Source: Deltaproteobacteria bacterium
Lineage (GTDB): Bacteria > Desulfobacterota > GWC2-55-46
NCBI GenBank assembly: GCA_020846435.1
Contig: JADLDY010000001.1
Coordinates: 1 to 64,000 of the forward strand
DNA: 64,000 bases
Direction of reading: 5' to 3'
Shown: positions 15,824 to 24,425 of the stretch, in pieces
Layout of the letters: every line of letters begins with the position of its first letter
Position numbering within the stretch: the first letter of the stretch is position 1
Notes under the pieces: model-generated
Seen by the model: only the letters and a program-made list of their open reading frames with translations
Told to the model about the DNA's origin: nothing
Database searches by the model: none
Made by a program: the position numbers and the translations under genes

Positions 15824-15853
15824 TTGATTTTATGGAGAAGTACTGGATAAACT
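15824..15853 (+). promoter_or_regulatory. Possible promoter abutting the queD ATG
   Basis: TTGATT (15824-15829), 18-bp spacer, TAAACT (15848-15853), then 6 nt to the queD ATG. Transcription would start at the initiation codon; the GAAGG just before the ATG is too close to act as a standard ribosome site. Confidence 0.45.
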
Positions 15854-15859
15854 GAAGGC

Positions 15860-16237
15860 ATGTACGAACTTACGATAATAGCCAATTTTTCATCGGCCCA
15901 CTGCATAAGGGGCTACGAGGGGGCCTGCGAGAACCTGCACGGCCACAACTGGAAGGTGGAGGTCAGCGTCCGCGCCAGAGGGCTCGACCGCCTCGGCATG
16001 GTCATGGACTTCAAGGCCATAAAGGCCAGAACCCGCGAGGTGGTCGACCGGCTCGACCACAGGTACCTGAACGAGGTCCCCCCCTTCGACAGCGTCAACG
16101 CAACGGCCGAGAACATCGCGAGGCATATCTTCGACGAGCTTTCCTCCTCGATCGCCGAGTCCGGGGTTTCCGTTGCGCGGGTCAAGGTCTGGGAGTCGGA
16201 TACGGCGGCCGCCGCGTATTCCGGGGAGGAAGGCTGA
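15860..16237 (+). CDS. queD: 6-carboxy-5,6,7,8-tetrahydropterin synthase QueD
   Basis: 125 residues. Zinc ligands are His14 (SSAH), His27 and His29 (NLHGHNW); Cys23 is the catalytic thiol. DFKAIKARTREVVDRLDHRYLNE and the C-terminal VKVWES strand complete the PTPS/QueD family. The enzyme turns 7,8-dihydroneopterin triphosphate into carboxytetrahydropterin, the second step toward queuosine. folE2, which makes its substrate, begins 3 nt after the stop, so the two steps are encoded as a unit. queC and queE are not in the window. Confidence 0.9.
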   Translation: MYELTIIANFSSAHCIRGYEGACENLHGHNWKVEVSVRARGLDRLGMVMDFKAIKARTREVVDRLDHRYLNEVPPFDSVNATAENIARHIFDELSSSIAESGVSVARVKVWESDTAAAAYSGEEG

Positions 16238-16240
16238 GGC

Positions 16241-17026
16241 ATGCCCAGGAAAAAAGAGCTCAGGGACGTTCAGGCCCAGCCTGACTTTCGGCACATACCC
16301 ATAGACAAGGTCGGCGTAAAGGATATCCGCTACCCGATCGTGGTCCTCGACAAAAAGAACAAGTTCCAGCACACCGTCGCGTCCATCAACATGTACGTCG
16401 ACCTGCCGCACCAGTTCAAGGGAACTCACATGTCGAGGTTCGTCGAGATACTGAACGAGCACCGCGGCGAGGTGACGGTCAAGAACTTCCCGCAGATACT
16501 CAAGAAGATGAAGGAGAAGTTTTCCGCCACGACCGCCCACCTCGAGGTGGAGTTCCCGTACTTCATTGAAAAGACCGCGCCTGTCTCCAAGTCAAAGGGG
16601 CTCATGGAGTACAGGTGCAGGTATCTGGGCATGCTCGCTGAGGAGAGGGATTTCGTCCTTGAGGTGATGGTGCCGGTCTCGACCTTGTGCCCGTGCTCGA
16701 AGGAGATAAGCGACAGAGGCGCCCACAACCAGAGGGGCGTCGTCAAGGTCGGGGTGAGGTTTACCGGCTTCGTCTGGGTAGAGGAGATAATAGGGGCCGT
16801 CGAAAAGTCGGCTTCAAGCCCGGTCTACTCGCTCTTGAAAAGGGTCGACGAGAAGTTTGTGACAGAGCAGGCCTATGACAACCCCATGTTCGTCGAGGAC
16901 GTCGTAAGGGAAGTCGCCATCAACCTCGGGAAGATGAAGAAGATAAAGTGGTGCAGGGTCGAGGCGGAGAACTGGGAGTCGATACATAATCACAGCGCGT
17001 ATGCTTTTATCGAGCGTACGCTCTGA
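16241..17026 (+). CDS. folE2: GTP cyclohydrolase FolE2 (type IB)
   Basis: 261 residues with the family signature PVSTLCPCSKEISDRGAHNQRG in the middle (metal-binding Cys in CPC) and the C-terminal WCRVEAENWESIHNHSAYA segment. FolE2 opens the GTP ring to form dihydroneopterin triphosphate for folate and queuosine synthesis. It accepts metals other than zinc, so it is useful under zinc limitation. The position directly after queD links it to deazapurine synthesis. A strong terminator follows at 17188. Confidence 0.95.
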   Translation: MPRKKELRDVQAQPDFRHIPIDKVGVKDIRYPIVVLDKKNKFQHTVASINMYVDLPHQFKGTHMSRFVEILNEHRGEVTVKNFPQILKKMKEKFSATTAHLEVEFPYFIEKTAPVSKSKGLMEYRCRYLGMLAEERDFVLEVMVPVSTLCPCSKEISDRGAHNQRGVVKVGVRFTGFVWVEEIIGAVEKSASSPVYSLLKRVDEKFVTEQAYDNPMFVEDVVREVAINLGKMKKIKWCRVEAENWESIHNHSAYAFIERTL

Positions 17027-17063
17027 TTTGTCGACAGCGTCGCTTGTCCGGCGTGCATCAGAA

Positions 17064-17171
17064 GTGGCTCATTCCTCGCTCCTTGTCTCCTCGCATCTGG
17101 ACCTTTTTGAACGGCCTGTGTGATTCCGGAGTTTTTCAACGTGCTGTGCCAAAAGGCCCATCTGCTTTGTC
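17064..17171. repeat. Rearranged remnant of dispersed repeat family A
   Basis: The segment holds the right half of the family (ATTCCTCGC..., TCCTCGCATCTGGACC, TTTTTGAACGGCCTG), then a fragment with GGAGTTTTTCAAC, then a left half (CCAAAAGGCCCATCTGCTTTG). This looks like two degenerate copies joined. The remaining non-coding DNA to 17369 holds two terminators and nothing else recognisable. Confidence 0.6.
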
Positions 17172-17187
17172 TTATCATAAGCCAGCC

Positions 17188-17223
17188 AACGCGGCGTACC
17201 TGAAAAGTACGCCGCGTTTTTTT
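17188..17223 (+). terminator. Intrinsic terminator after folE2
   Basis: Perfect 12-bp stem AACGCGGCGTAC / GTACGCCGCGTT with a 7-nt loop, running into seven T. The stem is the central GCGGCGTAC / GTACGCCGC palindrome of repeat family A, so the mobile-type repeat appears to have supplied the terminator. Confidence 0.9.
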
Positions 17224-17307
17224 CTGTCATTCTATCTCAGGGCAGGGAGCAGGGACTGGACTCTCCGCCGCTATCTCTCCCGCGGCATGACGTTTCTTAT
17301 GAATTAA

Positions 17308-17337
17308 AAAAGGGCCCTCTTTTCAGAGGGCCCTTTT
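17308..17337. terminator. Bidirectional terminator between folE2 and response regulator
   Basis: 13-bp perfect stem (17308-17320 with 17325-17337), TTTC loop, A run upstream and T run downstream. It serves the minus-strand response-regulator gene ending at 17370 and backs up the folE2 terminator. Confidence 0.9.
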
Positions 17338-17369
17338 GTTTTTTTCAGATGCAAAGCAGACAACCGGTA

Positions 17370-18146
17370 TCAGCCTTTGTAGAGGACTTCCTTTACCTTG
17401 AGCTTCAACTCTTCGACCCAGAACGGGTTGCCCTTCTGTATGAAGCCCTTCACGTTCAGCTCGAACCACTTGGGGTCCAAAACCAGGTCGTCTATGATGT
17501 CCTTGCCGGTCGTTATTATGGCCGGGGCCGACACGCCTGACTCCCTCAACTGCACGAGGAGCTCTTCCCCGTCAAGGGCCGAGCCAGCGTCGGCCGGGTT
17601 CTTCAGGTACAGGTCTGTTACTATGAGGTGGATTTTGCCCTTGGCGGCCTTCATCGCCTCGGTCGAGCTCTTGGCCGGTATTATCGAGAAGCCGATCTCC
17701 GAAAGGGTCTTCTCGACCATGTCCCTCGAGAGCCTGTCGTCCTCTATGACAAGGATGGTCTCTGCTCCGGCCTCGTGGGCGGCTTCCCTTGCTGGCGCGC
17801 TCGTCTCCCTGACAGGCTCTGCCTTGACTTGCGGCGTGGCTGGGGGGGCTGCTGGCGGCGGGGCTGGAGCTGCCTTTCGCGGCGCGCTCTCCCTGCTGGC
17901 TATCTCGGCGGCCTTCTGCGCGGCCTTTTTAGCGAGCTCGGAGAGCGGGTTCACGTCAAAGGCCGCCCCGGTCCATTTGAGGAAGAACTGGGAGCCGCAT
18001 TTTACGCAGCTGATGCGCGAACCCCTCTCCCATTCGCTAAGCTGTTCAGAGGGTATCCAGAGCCTGAAAGAGGTGTCGCACTCAGAGCATTTTATCTCTA
18101 CTGGCTCTTTCGCCGCGGACGCTTTTTTTTCCTTTAGTTCAGGCAT
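17370..18146 (-). CDS. Zinc-ribbon response regulator
   Basis: 258 residues in three parts. A zinc ribbon (Cys20, Cys23, Cys47, Cys50; the MJ0042-like CSEC...CVKC pattern) comes first, then an Ala/Pro/Glu linker (about 66-126), then a receiver domain from 129 with acidic pocket EDD (135-137), phospho-acceptor Asp178 (IVTDLYL) and a TTGKD loop. The final Lys position reads VKGFIQKG. There is no DNA-binding output domain, so the ribbon presumably provides contacts. No histidine kinase is adjacent. Such proteins occur in deltaproteobacteria, often linked to chemosensory networks. Confidence 0.8.
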   Translation of the reverse strand: MPELKEKKASAAKEPVEIKCSECDTSFRLWIPSEQLSEWERGSRISCVKCGSQFFLKWTGAAFDVNPLSELAKKAAQKAAEIASRESAPRKAAPAPPPAAPPATPQVKAEPVRETSAPAREAAHEAGAETILVIEDDRLSRDMVEKTLSEIGFSIIPAKSSTEAMKAAKGKIHLIVTDLYLKNPADAGSALDGEELLVQLRESGVSAPAIITTGKDIIDDLVLDPKWFELNVKGFIQKGNPFWVEELKLKVKEVLYKG

Positions 18147-18194
18147 TTATCCCTGCTGGCCGATTATGAGGCATGGATTTTCCAGAATGCCGAC

Positions 18195-18224
18195 AGTTTA
18201 ACTTAAATCGCCGGCGGGTGTCAA
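18195..18224 (-). promoter_or_regulatory. Sigma-70-like promoter of zinc-ribbon regulator
   Basis: Minus-strand TTGACA (18219-18224), 18-bp spacer, TAAACT (18195-18200), about 50 nt before the ATG. It starts just after the lptD stop. Confidence 0.6.
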
Positions 18225-18232
18225 CGGTTCTC

Positions 18233-20386
18233 CTACTTCGACTCGACCCTTCCCTTTATGCCGGCGACCCTGCCGAGCCCGAGCAGGTCGAAGGTGACGT
18301 AAATTACCTTCTCTTCAAGCCTTTCGGTGTAGGTCACGGCCGAATTCCAGCACTGATGTGCATATTCCAGGCCGAAAGCGGTCTCAAGGGGCCTTTTTTC
18401 ATCGAACGAGAACCTCTGGAGGAAGGTGAAGGCAAGCCCTTTTGAAAGCTGCGCCCTCAGGGACCCCTCAAGGTAGTTCGCGCCGTCGCGCACGAACCTG
18501 TGGGCGATGTTCAGGTTGTCGCCCCGTTTGTCGTTCGCGGCGAACGCTATGTCGTAGGTGTTGAACCTGTTTTCGTAAGCGTCGAAGCTGCCCTTGGCAG
18601 TGCCCCAGGCCCACTGTGCCGGCCGCACGATAATCTCGCTGGTGATCTCCGAAAACGGCCTTCTTTCGTCCGTCGCGGCGACAAGATCCCTTTGCGCCTC
18701 GTGCAGGTTGTAGGACTGTCTGACGTCGAGGTACAGATAGTCGAAGTAGGAGGTCTTGTCCTTGTCGACGAGCTTGCCCGTGAGGGTCGAGTTGAACGAG
18801 TATGTAAGGCTGTTGGCCGCCGCTATCCTGTCGAGTGCGTCAAACTCCGGCAGGCCTGACTGGGCCTTCTCCGGTATGTAGGTGTACCTGAGGCCCGGGC
18901 GCATGGTATGCCTCAGGGCCTTGAGAGAGGGCATGTCAACGCCGAAGACCCTGACGAGAGTTGTCGTGAGGTCGGCCGAGATGTCGTAGATGTACCTCTC
19001 GAACCATCTTCCGTCAGGGTGGTCGTCCACCAGCCAGAAGGTGGCCCTCGGCCCGAACGACGGCGTGAAGTCGAACAACCCGAGCGGGTTCATCGGAAGC
19101 GAGACCCTGGGGTGCGCGTCGACCCGCTGCCCCTTTAGCCCCTCTTTCCTCCAGAAGTTCACGAAGCTCGATTCGCTTGAAATATAAAAAGGCGTGGCGC
19201 CGACCTTCTTCTCCGTGCTTGTCGCGCTGATCTCCGGGAGCCTCTGGAGGGTCGTCGCGTCGTCGTCAAGGAGGTTGTTGAAGAACCTGAACTGGCCGAC
19301 GAGGCTGAAGATTGACCAGCGCCAGCTCGCCGAGACGTTGCTCTCTATTGATTCAAGCGACCTTTCGCTGGTGCCCTTGCCGAAGTCGATGAAGTACTCG
19401 TCGTCGCTCACGAGGTCTATGTCCGCCATGAGCTTGACGTCGCCGGGGAGCTCCTCGTGGTGCTGGAACTGGATGCGCCACCTGTTGTTGTCGGCGTCCA
19501 CAGGCCTCGAGAGGTTGGAGAGGCCGTCCCTGAACTCCCTCACCCGCTCGATGCTGTTTTCCTGGTACTGGTAGTAGTTAGCCGTCCCGTAGCTCTTGCG
19601 GCTCCTCATGTACCTGTACTCGAGCCCTTTGCCTATTCCCCTGTCGGTCTCTATGTCGAGATAGAAGGTAGCGTCAGTGCTCCGTGATATGGCCCAGAAG
19701 AACGAGTTGTCAAGGACGAAGCCGCGGAGCTCCGAGTACCCGGGCTTGGGCTGGAGAAAGCCGGTCTGCCGGTCTCTTTTTATGGGCACCGAGATGTAAG
19801 GCGTGTAAAGGACAGGTACGCCTTTTATGTAGAATCTGGCGTTCCACCCCGTGAGAAAATCCCCGACTACGACCTTCGCCGAGGTTGTCTCGAAGCTCCA
19901 CGCCGGGGACTCATCAGGGGCGCAGTCGCAGGTAGTGTAGCTCAGGGCCCCGACGGTATACGATTCCGGCCCGGTCTTTTTTATGTTCTCGGCAGTGAGG
20001 TGGATGTTGTCCTCGCGGTAGAAGAGCCTGCCGTTGGCGAGGACCGCTGTCTTGTCCTTGAGGTTGAACTGGAGGCTCTTGGCGCTAAGAGTGCTGCCGC
20101 CTTCGTCGACGACGCTTATCGAGCCGGACGCGGTCGCTATCCCCGTTGCCATGTCCATTATCGCTTCGTCTGCCCTGAGGACTACCCCTGGCTGGGATAT
20201 TTCAACATTGCCGGAGGCGTGATAGGTGTCGGTCGCCTTGTCGTAGGTTATCTTGTCGGCGTTTATCTCAACAGGCGCGTCCTTGGTGAATATCTCGCCT
20301 GTCGGGGGCTCGGCGGCCGAAGAGGGGCGCAAAGGCGCGAAGACGGATATGAGCAAAAATATAAGGAGGAGTATCCTTGAGGGCAT
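18233..20386 (-). CDS. lptD: LPS-assembly outer membrane protein LptD
   Basis: 717 residues from the ATG at 20386, which begins a clear signal peptide (MPSRILLLIF to SSAA). Residues about 35-135 form the LptA-like beta-jellyroll (VEINADKITYDKATDTYHASGNVEI), and the rest is the barrel. LptD with LptE inserts lipopolysaccharide into the outer leaflet. A CxC pair (Cys153, Cys155) after the jellyroll and a Cys near the C-terminus (679) match the disulfide-forming cysteines of the family. It is the last gene of the long minus-strand run starting with trpE. The presence of lptD shows a diderm, LPS-bearing envelope. Confidence 0.9.
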   Translation of the reverse strand: MPSRILLLIFLLISVFAPLRPSSAAEPPTGEIFTKDAPVEINADKITYDKATDTYHASGNVEISQPGVVLRADEAIMDMATGIATASGSISVVDEGGSTLSAKSLQFNLKDKTAVLANGRLFYREDNIHLTAENIKKTGPESYTVGALSYTTCDCAPDESPAWSFETTSAKVVVGDFLTGWNARFYIKGVPVLYTPYISVPIKRDRQTGFLQPKPGYSELRGFVLDNSFFWAISRSTDATFYLDIETDRGIGKGLEYRYMRSRKSYGTANYYQYQENSIERVREFRDGLSNLSRPVDADNNRWRIQFQHHEELPGDVKLMADIDLVSDDEYFIDFGKGTSERSLESIESNVSASWRWSIFSLVGQFRFFNNLLDDDATTLQRLPEISATSTEKKVGATPFYISSESSFVNFWRKEGLKGQRVDAHPRVSLPMNPLGLFDFTPSFGPRATFWLVDDHPDGRWFERYIYDISADLTTTLVRVFGVDMPSLKALRHTMRPGLRYTYIPEKAQSGLPEFDALDRIAAANSLTYSFNSTLTGKLVDKDKTSYFDYLYLDVRQSYNLHEAQRDLVAATDERRPFSEITSEIIVRPAQWAWGTAKGSFDAYENRFNTYDIAFAANDKRGDNLNIAHRFVRDGANYLEGSLRAQLSKGLAFTFLQRFSFDEKRPLETAFGLEYAHQCWNSAVTYTERLEEKVIYVTFDLLGLGRVAGIKGRVESK

Positions 20387-20446
20387 CGAGAGGTTTCCGA
20401 GTGTTAAGGCTAACGGGATTTGACTGCAAATTAGCACACAAGGGGC

Positions 20447-21748
20447 TTATTTACAAGTAGAGCTCTTGCTTCTGGCAAGCGACTTCAGGAGAAAATCCCT
20501 TGCTTCCCCGACCGTGAAAAGAGAGCCCGCAACGCATACGCAGTCGCTCTTTTGAGCGAGCGAGAGGGCCTTCTTGCACGCCTCTTTGACGGTGGGGGCG
20601 CTCATCGTCAAAGAGGCGTACTTCGAGGCCGCCTCCATTATGACGCCGGGGTCGGCCGCCCGCTCGCCTGCCGGCGCTGTTGCTATCAGGATATCAGATG
20701 AGGGGACGAGCTCTTTTAATATACCGTCTATCTCCTTGTCCGACATTATCCCTACGACGAGTATGAGCCGCTTTTTTTTGAGGCTGCCGAGCGCGGCTTT
20801 CAAGGTCAGCGCGCCGGATGGGTTGTGCGCGCCGTCGAGGACTATGAGCGGCCTTTTCGACAATATCTCGAATCTGCCGGGCCAGGAGGCACTCCTGAGT
20901 CCGGAGCGTATCGCCTTCTCCGGTATGTTCACTTCGCGAGCGCGCAGCAGTTCAATTGCCGCAAGCGAGATCGCCGCGTTCTTCATCTGGTGCGGCCCGT
21001 GGAGGCTTATATTCACTCCGGTGAGAGGGCCTGATATGCCCGAGTAGGCGAGATGCCCTCTGTCGTCTGCGCCTGCGTGGAAGTCCTTTCCCATGAGGTA
21101 GATGGGGGAGGCTTCTTCCTTTGCCTTCGCCTGTATCACGCGGAGAGCCTCCTTTTGCTCGACCCCTGTAACGACAGGCACTCCGGGCTTGATTATTCCG
21201 GCTTTTTCAGAGGCTATCTCTTTTATCGTCGAGCCGAGCCAGGCCGTATGGTCGAAGTCTATGTTCGTTATGACGGATACCATCGGGAGGACGAGGTTGG
21301 TCGCGTCAAGACGCCCTCCCATGCCGGTCTCTATGACCGCGAAGTCGACCTTCTTCCTCCTGAAATAAAGGAAGGCCATGGCCGTCGTGAACTCGAAGAA
21401 GGTTAGTTCCGTGAGCCCGGCTTTCTCGCTGGCGGCCTTTACTTCAACGGCCGCATCAACGAGCTCTTTCCCGGTGATGGTTTTTCCGGAGACGGATATC
21501 CGTTCGTTGAATTTCGAGAGGTGAGGGGAGGTGTAAAGGCCGGTTTTGAGGCCGGCTTCCCTGAGGACAGAGGCGGTCATGGCGCACACTGAGCCCTTGC
21601 CGTTTGTGCCGGCCACGTGTATAGACCTGAACGAGTCCTGCGGGCTGCCGAGGGTCTCAAGGAGAGTCCTGACGCGATCGAGCCCCGGCTTTATGCCGTG
21701 CTTTTCGAGGCCGTAGAGGTAGTCGATGACGCCCCTTGAAGAGGGCAT
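20447..21748 (-). CDS. folC: Folylpolyglutamate / dihydrofolate synthase FolC
   Basis: 433 residues from an ATG whose A is shared with the accD stop (TAATG), so it is translationally coupled; a longer reading frame into accD is not real. HVAGTNGKGSVCAM is the P-loop, GMGGRLDATN and SVITNIDFDHTAWLG follow, and VLDGAHNP begins the C-terminal Mur-ligase-type domain. The enzyme adds glutamate to dihydropteroate and folates. The accD-folC order is a widely conserved arrangement. Confidence 0.95.
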   Translation of the reverse strand: MPSSRGVIDYLYGLEKHGIKPGLDRVRTLLETLGSPQDSFRSIHVAGTNGKGSVCAMTASVLREAGLKTGLYTSPHLSKFNERISVSGKTITGKELVDAAVEVKAASEKAGLTELTFFEFTTAMAFLYFRRKKVDFAVIETGMGGRLDATNLVLPMVSVITNIDFDHTAWLGSTIKEIASEKAGIIKPGVPVVTGVEQKEALRVIQAKAKEEASPIYLMGKDFHAGADDRGHLAYSGISGPLTGVNISLHGPHQMKNAAISLAAIELLRAREVNIPEKAIRSGLRSASWPGRFEILSKRPLIVLDGAHNPSGALTLKAALGSLKKKRLILVVGIMSDKEIDGILKELVPSSDILIATAPAGERAADPGVIMEAASKYASLTMSAPTVKEACKKALSLAQKSDCVCVAGSLFTVGEARDFLLKSLARSKSSTCK

Positions 21749-22602
21749 TACCGTGGGCGGACGAGCATTGAAAGAAGCCTCGAGAGCGTCTCTTTCATGA
21801 GCTTTCTTTCGACTATCATGTCCACCATGCCGTGCTCGAGGAGGTATTCGGCCCTCTGGAAGCCCTCCGGGAGCTTTTGTCTTATCGTCTCGGCTATGAC
21901 CCTGGGGCCTGCAAAGCCGATCAATGCCCTGGGCTCTGCTATGATGACATCTCCCAGCATGGCGAAGCTCGCGGACACCCCTCCCATCGTCGGGTCTGTG
22001 AGGACCGATATGTATGGGAGGCCCGCTTCTCTCAATTTGGCGAGGGCGGCCGAGGTCTTGGCCATCTGCATGAGGGAGAGGATCGACTCCTGCATCCTCG
22101 CGCCTCCTGAAGAGGAGAAGATTATCATGGCGCATTTGGCTTCTATCGCCCGCTCTATGGCGCGGGTTATCTTTTCGCCTACGACTGAGCCCATGGACCC
22201 GCCCATGAAGGAGAACTCGAAGACGGCCGCGAAGGCCTTCTGTCCGCCGATCTCTCCCTCGCCGGTTATCATGGCGTCCCTGAGGCCCGATTCCTTCTGC
22301 GAGGACTTGAGCCTGTCCTTGTACTTCTTGAGGTCCTTGAAGTCGAGCGCGTCTACGGGTTCGATGTTCGCGTCAAATTCGATGAAGGTCCCCTCGTCGA
22401 AGGTGATGTTTATACGGCTCCTCGCGGAGATGCGGAAGTGGTAGTCGCACTTGGGGCAGACGTCGAGGTTTCTCTCGACCTCTTTTTTATAGATTATCTC
22501 GCCGCAGTGGTCGCACTTAACCCACAGGCCGAACGGGACTTTCACGCTCTTTCCTTCGGCGGCTTCTCCGTTGGTGAAGATGTCTTTCTTAAACCAGATC
22601 AT
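21748..22602 (-). CDS. accD: Acetyl-CoA carboxylase carboxyltransferase subunit beta
   Basis: 284 residues. The N-terminal zinc finger has CDHC and CPKC; the crotonase-like core includes [19 protein letters not shown] and [16 protein letters not shown]. With AccA it moves the carboxyl group from biotin to acetyl-CoA for fatty-acid synthesis. GAGGAACT precedes the ATG. The start overlaps the HD-GYP gene end by 14 nt, and folC begins at its stop. Confidence 0.95.
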   Translation of the reverse strand: MIWFKKDIFTNGEAAEGKSVKVPFGLWVKCDHCGEIIYKKEVERNLDVCPKCDYHFRISARSRINITFDEGTFIEFDANIEPVDALDFKDLKKYKDRLKSSQKESGLRDAMITGEGEIGGQKAFAAVFEFSFMGGSMGSVVGEKITRAIERAIEAKCAMIIFSSSGGARMQESILSLMQMAKTSAALAKLREAGLPYISVLTDPTMGGVSASFAMLGDVIIAEPRALIGFAGPRVIAETIRQKLPEGFQRAEYLLEHGMVDMIVERKLMKETLSRLLSMLVRPR

Positions 22603-24262
22603 AGTTCCTCGCGCTTTGAGCCCTGCCAGGCTTCTGGCGGGGCGTGCCGTCAATGTCGCCTTTTCTGAAGGCTCTCATGAATGCTTTCACTACGTTTATG
22701 TCAAATTGCCTTCCGGCGCACTTCCTTATCTCGCGCACGGCTTCCTCCGGCGGTCTGCCCTTCCTGTACGGCCTCGTGGTGGTCATGGCGTCGTAGGTGT
22801 CGGCGACCGAGATTATGCGGGCCGTAAGCGGGATCTCTTCGTCCTTGAGCCCAGCGGGGTAGCCGAGCCCGTCCACCCTCTCGTGGTGGTGGAGCATGCC
22901 GGGCATTATCTCTCTGAGGTGAGGGATGTGCTTCAATATCTCGGCCCCGAACTGCGGGTGCATGCGCATGGAAGCGGCCTCATCCGCGTCAAAGGGCGCT
23001 TCCTTTCTCAACACCTTGTCCTCGACCCCTATCTTGCCTATGTCGTGGAGCACGGCCGAGAGCCTTAAGACTTCCATCTCTTCCTCGGGCATCCTCAGGT
23101 GGGAAGCTATCGCCATGCAGTAGGCGAGTACCCTTTTCGTGTGTCCGCCTGTGTAGGGGTCCCTTTTTTCTATGGCCTCGGCCAGCGCGCCTGAAGTAGC
23201 GTAGAAGGCGTCCTTTATCTCTTCGTAGAGACGGGCGTTGTCGAGGGCTATTGCCGCCTGATTTGAAAAGAGCTGGAAGAGCCGTAGGTCTTCAGACGTG
23301 AACGCGCCGCCTATCCTGTTGATGGCCTGCAATACTCCTATGACCTGACCCTTGATGACGACCGGCACGCAGACCATGTTCTTTGTCCTGAACTTGCTCT
23401 TCCTGTCGACGCTGCCCTGAAACCTCGGGTCGCGGGTGACGTCCGGCACGATGACGGACCTCCCGTGCTGGGCGACCCATCCGGCTATGCCTTCACCGAC
23501 GCTGAGCCGTACTTCCTTGAGGCGCTTGCCCTTTTCTCCGAGGGCCACTTCGAAGTAAAGCTCTCCGCTTTCCCTGTCGAGCAGCAAAAGCGAGCCTGTT
23601 TCTGCCCTCATGAGCCTCGTTATCGCTTCCATAGCCCTAAGGCGCACGACGTTGTGGTCGAGAGAGGAGATGAGTAGGGCACCGACCTCGTTGAGCGTGG
23701 AGAGCTGCTTTATCCTGTTGTCGAGCGTGGAGATAAGCTCCGCGCGCTCGATTATTATGTTCAGGTGGTTGGCGAGCGAGGTGAGCACCTTGAGGTCAGC
23801 GTCATTGAACGGGGCGCGCCCGGGAGCGCGGCTTGCCGTGATGACGCCGCTGACCCCGTCTTTTTCCCTGAGTAGCGGGACGGCGAGCACGCACGCCCTG
23901 GAGGCGGGTCGGGAAGTCTTTTTTTGTGCCTGTCCGGTTTCCTGTGTCTTATTTCCGGGGCCATTGACGCAGGGCTTGCCTGAGTTCGCGGCCATTACAG
24001 CCAGAGCGCGCTCCTTGAGGCCGTCCTTGCCCTTTGCCGCCTCGAGAGAGAGGCTCATGTCTTTGTCCAGCGAGTAGAGCGCGCCGCCTTCGGCGTCAAC
24101 GGCCTTCAGGGCGAAGTCCATGAGACGGCTCAGGAGCGTTGAACGGGACGCGCCCCTTATGGCGAGCCCGCCCATCTCGCGGTAGACCTCGACCTCAAGC
24201 TCCATGATGCGGAGCTTTTTTCTGAGGAGGTCGAGTTCGGCTGTCTGGTCGAGGGTCTTCAT
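22589..24262 (-). CDS. GAF-GAF-HD-GYP c-di-GMP phosphodiesterase
   Basis: 557 residues from the ATG at 24262. An open frame continues upstream through the neighbouring repeat and is not used. A short coiled coil (1-30) is followed by a first GAF domain (about 38-172), a second GAF (about 190-345) and an HD-GYP domain with His406-Asp407 (HDIGKIG) and [11 protein letters not shown] at 459-469. HD-GYP enzymes hydrolyse c-di-GMP. No membrane segment is present, so the GAF domains likely sense a cytoplasmic ligand. It is inserted between trpA and accD, which are adjacent in many genomes, and overlaps accD by 14 nt. Confidence 0.9.
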   Translation of the reverse strand: MKTLDQTAELDLLRKKLRIMELEVEVYREMGGLAIRGASRSTLLSRLMDFALKAVDAEGGALYSLDKDMSLSLEAAKGKDGLKERALAVMAANSGKPCVNGPGNKTQETGQAQKKTSRPASRACVLAVPLLREKDGVSGVITASRAPGRAPFNDADLKVLTSLANHLNIIIERAELISTLDNRIKQLSTLNEVGALLISSLDHNVVRLRAMEAITRLMRAETGSLLLLDRESGELYFEVALGEKGKRLKEVRLSVGEGIAGWVAQHGRSVIVPDVTRDPRFQGSVDRKSKFRTKNMVCVPVVIKGQVIGVLQAINRIGGAFTSEDLRLFQLFSNQAAIALDNARLYEEIKDAFYATSGALAEAIEKRDPYTGGHTKRVLAYCMAIASHLRMPEEEMEVLRLSAVLHDIGKIGVEDKVLRKEAPFDADEAASMRMHPQFGAEILKHIPHLREIMPGMLHHHERVDGLGYPAGLKDEEIPLTARIISVADTYDAMTTTRPYRKGRPPEEAVREIRKCAGRQFDINVVKAFMRAFRKGDIDGTPRQKPGRAQSARNYDLV

Positions 24263-24277
24263 GTTCAAAGCCTTGTT

Positions 24278-24400
24278 AGGTTGCTGAAAAAGTCCCATCT
24301 GCTTTGTCGTCTTTAAAGCTCGTAATTGCGGCGTACACAACAAAGTACGCCTCATTCCTCGCTTCTCGTCTCCTCGCATCTGGAACTTTTTGAGCAACCT
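24278..24400. repeat. Dispersed repeat family A, copy between trpA and HD-GYP gene
   Basis: 123 bp bounded by inverted ends AGGTTGCTGAAAAAGTCCC and GAACTTTTTGAGCAACCT. The interior holds a GCGGCGTAC...GTACGCC dyad. There is no coding potential beyond a spurious extension of the HD-GYP frame. Confidence 0.85.
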
Positions 24401-24425
24401 GTCGCTGCTTCTGATTTTTTGTCTG

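Noticed and set aside
21749-22135. Upstream extension of the folC frame into accD
   Set aside because: The extension lies antisense-free but out of frame inside accD; the FolC start at 21748 is coupled to the accD stop and gives the normal length.
24263-24397. N-terminal extension of the HD-GYP protein
   Set aside because: It translates repeat family A; the ATG at 24262 has an AAGG site and begins the usual coiled coil.
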